Shown here piece by piece: positions 61,615 to 64,000 of a stretch of DNA of 64,000 bases. The DNA is from Sinomonas humi. Its GTDB lineage: Bacteria; Actinomycetota; Actinomycetes; Actinomycetales; Micrococcaceae. A program made the position numbers and the translations under genes. Every line of letters starts with the position of its first letter. Within the stretch, counting starts at the first letter, position 1. Location of the stretch: contig NZ_JTDL01000104.1 in assembly GCF_000802235.1 (NCBI RefSeq), forward strand, positions 1-64,000, written 5' to 3'. The notes beneath the pieces are model-generated. The model saw only the letters and a program-made list of their open reading frames with translations. It did not search any database and was not told where the DNA came from.

Positions 61615-62925
61615 TTAGTCGAGGTAGTCGCGCAGGACTTGCGAACGCGACGGGTGCCGCAGCTTGGACATGGTCTTCGACTCGATCTGGCGAATACGCT
61701 CGCGCGTCACGCCGTAGACCTTGCCGATCTCGTCCAGCGTCTTCGGCTGACCATCGGTAAGGCCGAAACGCATCGCGACCACACCGGCCTCACGCTCGGA
61801 GAGCGTGTCGAGGACCGAATGCAGCTGCTCCTGCAGGAGCGTGAAGCTCACTGCGTCGGCCGGAACAACGGCCTCCGAATCCTCGATGAGGTCGCCGAAC
61901 TCGGAATCGCCGTCTTCGCCGAGCGGCGTGTGCAGCGAGATAGGCTCGCGCCCGTACTTCTGCACCTCGACGACCTTCTCGGGCGTCATGTCGAGTTCCT
62001 TGGCCAGCTCCTCCGGAGTTGGCTCGCGCCCGAGGTCCTGCAGCATCTGCCGCTGCACGCGGGCGAGCTTGTTGATGACCTCGACCATGTGAACGGGAAT
62101 GCGGATCGTTCGAGCTTGGTCCGCCATGGCACGCGTAATGGCCTGTCGGATCCACCACGTGGCGTACGTGGAGAACTTGAAGCCCTTTGTGTAGTCGAAC
62201 TTCTCGACCGCGCGGATGAGGCCCAGATTTCCTTCCTGGATGAGATCCAAGAAGAGCATGCCGCGCCCGGTGTAGCGCTTGGCGAGGGAGACGACCAGTC
62301 GGAGGTTCGCCTCGAGCAGATGGTTCTTGGCCCGCTCGCCGTCGTGGACGATGCGCTCGAGGTCATGCCGGTACTGGACGTCGTAGCTTGCGCCCTCTTC
62401 CTCAAGCTTGTGCTTGGCGAAGAGTCCGGCCTCGATGCGGAGCGCGAGGTCGACCTCCTGCTCTGCATTCAGCAGAGCAACCTTGCCGATCTGCTTGAGG
62501 TAGTCCTTGACGGGGTCTGCCGTAGCACCGGCAGAGGTCACCTGCTGGACGGGTGCATCGTCTTCGTCGGCGTCAGAGATGACCATGGCGGCGGAAGTCC
62601 CGGGGGCTGCCTTCCCTTCGCCGTCTTCCTCGACGTCGGTCTCGGCCGCGATCTCCTCCTCACCGGGAGTCACCGCATCAAGATCCGTGGCTTCCGTTTC
62701 GAGGTCCTCGGTCCCGACGGCATCCTCAGGAGCATCTCCCTTTGGGGACGTCTTCGTGGCCGCTGCGTCGCTGCTGGCAGACTTCCGCGCAGTCGCCTTG
62801 GCCTTGGTTGCGGTCGTGCTCTTGGAGCGCGAGCCCGCCGAAGCGCGCCTGGTGGATGCAGCCTTGCGCGCCTCGGTATCCACCGTGGCCTTCTCAGCTG
62901 TTTCCTTCTCCGTGGGGGGCGTCAC
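61615..62925 (-). CDS. sigA: Primary RNA polymerase sigma factor (SigA/RpoD/HrdB)
   Basis: 436 residues from the chosen GTG. A lysine/alanine-rich, then acidic N-terminal region (about 1-135) is typical of actinobacterial primary sigma factors. Region 2 has [19 protein letters not shown] and [16 protein letters not shown]. Region 3 follows. Region 4.2 reads [20 protein letters not shown] with the HTH. GTG at 62925 has AGGAAGG 5 bases upstream; GTG at 62931 or ATG at 62973 are alternatives. Adjacent to parE and DUF7455 as in related genomes. Confidence 0.96.
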   Translation of the reverse strand: MTPPTEKETAEKATVDTEARKAASTRRASAGSRSKSTTATKAKATARKSASSDAAATKTSPKGDAPEDAVGTEDLETEATDLDAVTPGEEEIAAETDVEEDGEGKAAPGTSAAMVISDADEDDAPVQQVTSAGATADPVKDYLKQIGKVALLNAEQEVDLALRIEAGLFAKHKLEEEGASYDVQYRHDLERIVHDGERAKNHLLEANLRLVVSLAKRYTGRGMLFLDLIQEGNLGLIRAVEKFDYTKGFKFSTYATWWIRQAITRAMADQARTIRIPVHMVEVINKLARVQRQMLQDLGREPTPEELAKELDMTPEKVVEVQKYGREPISLHTPLGEDGDSEFGDLIEDSEAVVPADAVSFTLLQEQLHSVLDTLSEREAGVVAMRFGLTDGQPKTLDEIGKVYGVTRERIRQIESKTMSKLRHPSRSQVLRDYLD

Positions 62926-63176
62926 GATCACCTTCCTGCCGCTGTCCTGGCGCCGCCATGAGGGCAACACCACTATGACCCTGTCAAGTCCGTGCTTCGC
63001 GCAGAACGCGTTCCGGACCGAAGGGTCTTATCTATCAACCCCTCGGCTGCCAGATTCGTTCCCGCAGGTTCGAAATTAACGGGGAGATTCTGGCTTCCAG
63101 TGCTCGGACCCGACCGGGTCTGTCGTCTATTGTCGCATGACCACGCCCCCACGGCGGCATTCACGCGCCCAAAGAC

Positions 63177-64000
63177 CTAGGCGGCCTCGCCCATACGACG
63201 CCACGCCGTCTCCGGACTCCGTGCCCAGCCCGCGAGGTCTCCCCTGTCGATCACGCGTGCCAGCAGGTCCGCGAAGCGGTAGCCCGGGATCGCGGACAGC
63301 GACCTGCGGAGGAAGCCCGCCGCCTTCGAGCCCCTTCCCCGCGCCCAGCAGATCCACCCGAGGACCGCAAGCGCGGGCGCCCGAATCTCGGGTTCTTCCC
63401 TTTCGACGAGCAGCCGCATGATCCGCTCGAGCCGTTCGATCCGCTCCCACTGCGGACGCTCACGTGTCTGGCCGAGAATGACCGCCCCGAATTCGAGCGC
63501 AGCGTCGATCTCTGTCGATTCGGTCTCCTGCTGCTCCTCCCAGGTTCCGACTCGGGCACTCACTTCCTCGGAGCTGAGCCCCCCGGCCAGAGCCGGCGCA
63601 CCCACAGCTGCTCCGCGCGGACTGGAATCGAGCACGCCGATGGCCCGGCTTCCATGCCAAGCCGCAGACCCGCCGAGCGCTGCGCCTACAATCACAGCAT
63701 CCCGAAGAGCTGGCCGGACCAGCGATGCGGCGAGGAGCCGCAATCGCTCGTCTGTAGGAATTCGTCCCGTCGAAAGCGCCTCGTCCCAGACGGCGAGCGC
63801 CGCCGCAAACTGGCCTGGAGCCCACCAGTCCTCCTCGGACTCTCTGCGGGGACCAACTTGCGCCGGCGTTTGGGCCCGCTCAGCCGAGGCCCTGGGTCCA
63901 GCCTCAGGCTCCGCCCCGAAAGCGCTCCCCCGATACACGAGTTCAGCGTTCACCCGGCTCGCCCTGATCGTCTCGACGGACTGGCCGGGCCACGGACAGC
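63177..64000 (-). CDS. DUF4192 domain-containing protein (5' end outside the window)
   Basis: At least 274 residues. The frame stays open to the window edge with sensible coding sequence (PWPGQSVETIRASRVNAELVYRG), so the gene starts beyond 64000. DUF4192 is an actinobacterial family of unknown function, usually near sigA. The C-terminal half is helical, with repeated Arg/Glu/Trp motifs (WERIERLERIMRLLVEREEPEIRAPALAVLGWICWARG) similar to tetratricopeptide-like helices. The 250-bp gap to sigA has no other ORF I can support. Confidence 0.85.
   Translation of the reverse strand, partial: CPWPGQSVETIRASRVNAELVYRGSAFGAEPEAGPRASAERAQTPAQVGPRRESEEDWWAPGQFAAALAVWDEALSTGRIPTDERLRLLAASLVRPALRDAVIVGAALGGSAAWHGSRAIGVLDSSPRGAAVGAPALAGGLSSEEVSARVGTWEEQQETESTEIDAALEFGAVILGQTRERPQWERIERLERIMRLLVEREEPEIRAPALAVLGWICWARGRGSKAAGFLRRSLSAIPGYRFADLLARVIDRGDLAGWARSPETAWRRMGEAA

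Overview
The window comes from a high-GC Gram-positive chromosome. Gene content points to a member of the Actinomycetota, most likely Micrococcales/Micrococcaceae (Arthrobacter- or Sinomonas-like): mycobacterial-type families DUF3000, DUF3159, DUF3710, DUF3093, DUF4193 and DUF4192, SepH, CeoB/CeoC, a DUF6421-type protein and a fused CydDC. Many start codons are GTG or TTG, and several promoters look leaderless. I see no transposase, integrase, CRISPR array or prophage. This is core chromosome, and the unusual features are regulatory sites and local repeats.

Layout. 0.2-1.1 kb: six tRNA genes (Val-CAC on minus; Gly, Cys, Val, Gly, Val on plus, with identical Gly and Val copies), then an unrecognised 32-residue ORF. 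1.5-7.2 kb: ZapE ATPase, a sulfur group (rhodanese, SufE-like protein, Cys-tRNA(Pro) deacylase), an alpha/beta hydrolase, an unknown protein and MsrB. 7.3-12.7 kb: DUF6421, SDR, threonine aldolase, DUF3000, RNase D. 12.7-16.1 kb: a beta-oxidation thiolase and multifunctional protein behind a palindromic operator-like site. 16.2-22.3 kb (minus): aldo/keto reductase, nucleoside hydrolase and a complete ECF transporter (S, T, fused A1A2), then an unknown protein. 22.4-28.5 kb (minus): dxs, DUF402 and an unknown in overlapping order, and aconitase with an iron-box-like site upstream. 28.7-33.6 kb: a potassium locus (KimA-like permease with a TrmA-family methyltransferase on minus; CeoB/CeoC on plus). 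33.6-38.5 kb: DUF3159, OB-fold, DUF3710, dut, DUF3093, DUF4193, sepH. 38.6-41.1 kb: MarR regulator and MFS exporter. 41.2-45.9 kb: phosphodiesterase, DUF5998, GNAT/acyl-CoA synthetase fusion. 45.9-61.0 kb: topoisomerase IV genes parC and parE bracket an MHS transporter, a DinB protein, cydA-cydB-cydDC and a divergent blaI/M56-peptidase pair. 61.2-64 kb: DUF7455, sigA and a DUF4192 gene running off the edge. From memory, the order DUF3000 / RNase D / dxs / TrmA / APC permease / ceoBC / ... / dut / DUF3093 / DUF4193 / sigA resembles M. tuberculosis Rv2680-Rv2703.

The most interesting signal is between cydA and blaI. Three copies of TTCTAC-N5-GTAGAA lie in a 250-bp divergent intergenic region, next to a BlaI-family repressor and an M56 membrane protease that has no penicillin-sensor domain. 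This suggests a proteolysis-relieved switch controlling cytochrome bd oxidase rather than beta-lactamase. Other leads are the nucleoside-hydrolase-linked ECF transporter, tandem duplications of gene 3' ends, and the short ORF after the tRNA cluster.
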